Assembly (NCBI GenBank): GCA_022796475.1
Contig: JAAWIS010000025.1
Span: 1-42,426 of the forward strand
DNA length: 42,426 bases
Direction of reading: 5' to 3'
DNA from: Lachnospiraceae bacterium
GTDB taxonomy: Bacteria > Bacillota > Clostridia > Lachnospirales > Lachnospiraceae
The notes below the pieces were generated by a model, which ran no database searches, had not been told where the DNA came from, and saw nothing but the letters and a program-made list of their open reading frames with translations. This document shows positions 41,419 through 42,426 of this stretch, piece after piece. Position numbers and translations under genes: made by a program. Numbering within the stretch: the stretch's first letter is position 1; every line of letters begins with the position of its first letter.

Positions 41419-42426
41419 TTACTGCATCTCGTACTTGCCGCCAACAATCTTAACTGCCTTGGGAGCCTTGTTGGGCTCGCCTGCCTCATTCCAGGTGGTT
41501 CCTGCGCCAGTCAAGCCGTCAATGGTAATCTGGGGCATAGCCGGAACCAAGGCATTGCAGATATCCGAATAGCTCATATCCGGGGTAATCCCCGCTACCT
41601 TGCCTGCCTCCGCAACCGCGTATACGGCATCGTAGGCATCAGCGGCAAACTGGTTGGGCGTCTCCCCATAAGCCTCAGTATACTTGGTGGTAAAGTCCTT
41701 GGCATCGTCTGCATCCGCCGCGAAAGGAGTAAGGAGCATAACGCCCTCTGCCAGGGAAACATCAAAGTTTTTCACGGAAAGGATGCCGTCCATACCGTCT
41801 ACACCGAAGAAAATCGGCTTAAACTCTTTGTCCGCAGCCTGCTTTAAGATAATGGAAGCCTCCTGGTAGTAGATAGGCAAAAATACCAGCTCCGCCCCTG
41901 CGTCCTTGGCCTTGTCAAGCTGCACGGAAAAATCGGTCTTATTGTCCCCGTTAAACGCCTCGCTTGCCACGATCTCAATCCCCTGGTTAGCAGCCTCAGA
42001 CACGAAGGTCTCACGGATGCCGTCGGAATATACGCTGGAGCTGTCATAGATAATCGCTACCTTGGTGGCCATGGCGTTTTCCCCGATATACTTAGCCGAA
42101 GCTGTCCCCTGATCCGGGTCAGAGAAGCATACACGGAAGGCATTAGGGTTCGCCACGCACTCAACGGCGGAACCAGAAGGAGTGATCTGGAACATATTAT
42201 CGGCAAAAGTTTCTGCTGCCACGGAAATACAGGCGCCGGAAGTGGTCGTGCCCACCAGGATCTGCATCCCCCAGTCCTTTAACGTATTGTACGCATTTAC
42301 GCTCTTCTCCGGGTCAGCCTCATCATCCTGAGCCTGGATTTCAATCATCGCCCCGTTGATGCCGCCTGCGGCATTGATCTCCTCCGCCGCAATCTCAGCG
42401 CCGTGCTGCACAGCCAGGCCGTAAGC
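41419..42426 (-). CDS. branched-chain amino acid ABC transporter substrate-binding protein, 5' end missing
   Basis: The C-terminal 335 residues of a periplasmic-binding-type I protein (LivJ/LivK family); the frame is still open at the window edge, so the signal peptide and lipobox are outside. Visible family parts are AAEEINAAGGINGAMIEI, VGTTTSGACISVA, QITPSGSAVECV and RVCFSDPDQGTASAKYI, followed by a second lobe with AADAYDAVYAVAEA. It should capture branched-chain amino acids for LivHMGF. Codons favour G or C at the third position (GCC, AAG, GAG, CTG) much more than in the neighbours, which fits high expression or a different origin. Confidence 0.93.
   Translation of the reverse strand, partial: AYGLAVQHGAEIAAEEINAAGGINGAMIEIQAQDDEADPEKSVNAYNTLKDWGMQILVGTTTSGACISVAAETFADNMFQITPSGSAVECVANPNAFRVCFSDPDQGTASAKYIGENAMATKVAIIYDSSSVYSDGIRETFVSEAANQGIEIVASEAFNGDNKTDFSVQLDKAKDAGAELVFLPIYYQEASIILKQAADKEFKPIFFGVDGMDGILSVKNFDVSLAEGVMLLTPFAADADDAKDFTTKYTEAYGETPNQFAADAYDAVYAVAEAGKVAGITPDMSYSDICNALVPAMPQITIDGLTGAGTTWNEAGEPNKAPKAVKIVGGKYEMQ

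Overview
The window looks like chromosome of a spore-forming, low-to-moderate GC member of the Clostridia, most likely a Lachnospiraceae (Clostridium cluster XIVa) bacterium. The reasons are PolC-type DNA polymerase III, the sporulation genes spoIVA, yqfC and yqfD, SpoVB-like and BofC-like proteins, the MEP isoprenoid genes dxr and ispG inside the pyrH-polC cluster, and AGGAGG-type ribosome binding sites. I cannot name the species. Almost every gene lies on the minus strand, so transcription runs from right to left.

Layout, left to right. (1) 1-580: the 3' tip of an unidentified plus-strand gene, a plus-strand terminator, and non-coding DNA with an imperfect 57-base tandem repeat. (2) 580-896: a three-tRNA operon (Pro-CGG, Glu-CTC, Thr-CGT) with a strong promoter and a terminator. 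(3) 1029-4384: copper homeostasis operon csoR-copA. A CsoR-type operator sits inside the promoter, and the copA reading frame ends in a CopZ-like domain that has its own ribosome binding site. (4) 4457-15725: pyrH-frr-uppS-cdsA-dxr-rseP-ispG-polC, which links UMP kinase, ribosome recycling, undecaprenyl-PP and phospholipid precursor synthesis, isoprenoids, site-2 protease and the replicative polymerase. (5) 15761-15922: a structured palindromic repeat element. (6) 15917-28674: a long run, yqfC-yqfD-phoH-ybeY-DUF3048 lipoprotein-flippase-BofC-like-two flavoproteins-proB-DUF896-5-formyl-THF cyclo-ligase-proA. (7) 28834-29167: monocistronic rpsU. (8) 29234-32181: a 41-residue membrane peptide plus alaS. 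(9) 32275-37616: an LprI-domain secreted protein, rnhA, a beta-CASP metallo-beta-lactamase protein, spoIVA and a small HD hydrolase. (10) 37687-42426: a branched-chain amino acid ABC transporter, substrate-binding protein (cut by the window edge) then livH-livM-livG-livF.

The most unusual points are: (a) two copies, in opposite orientation and 25 kb apart, of a 150-160 base multi-hairpin repeat with a shared core and terminal TTTATGG direct repeats, each placed immediately after a stop codon (proA and the liv binding-protein gene); (b) the CopA-CopZ fusion with an internal AAGGAGG and ATG, suggesting two products from one frame; (c) a 41-residue single-span peptide gene directly before alaS; (d) an LprI/DUF1311 domain in a putative surface protein. 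I saw no CRISPR array, prophage, complete insertion sequence or obvious defence system.
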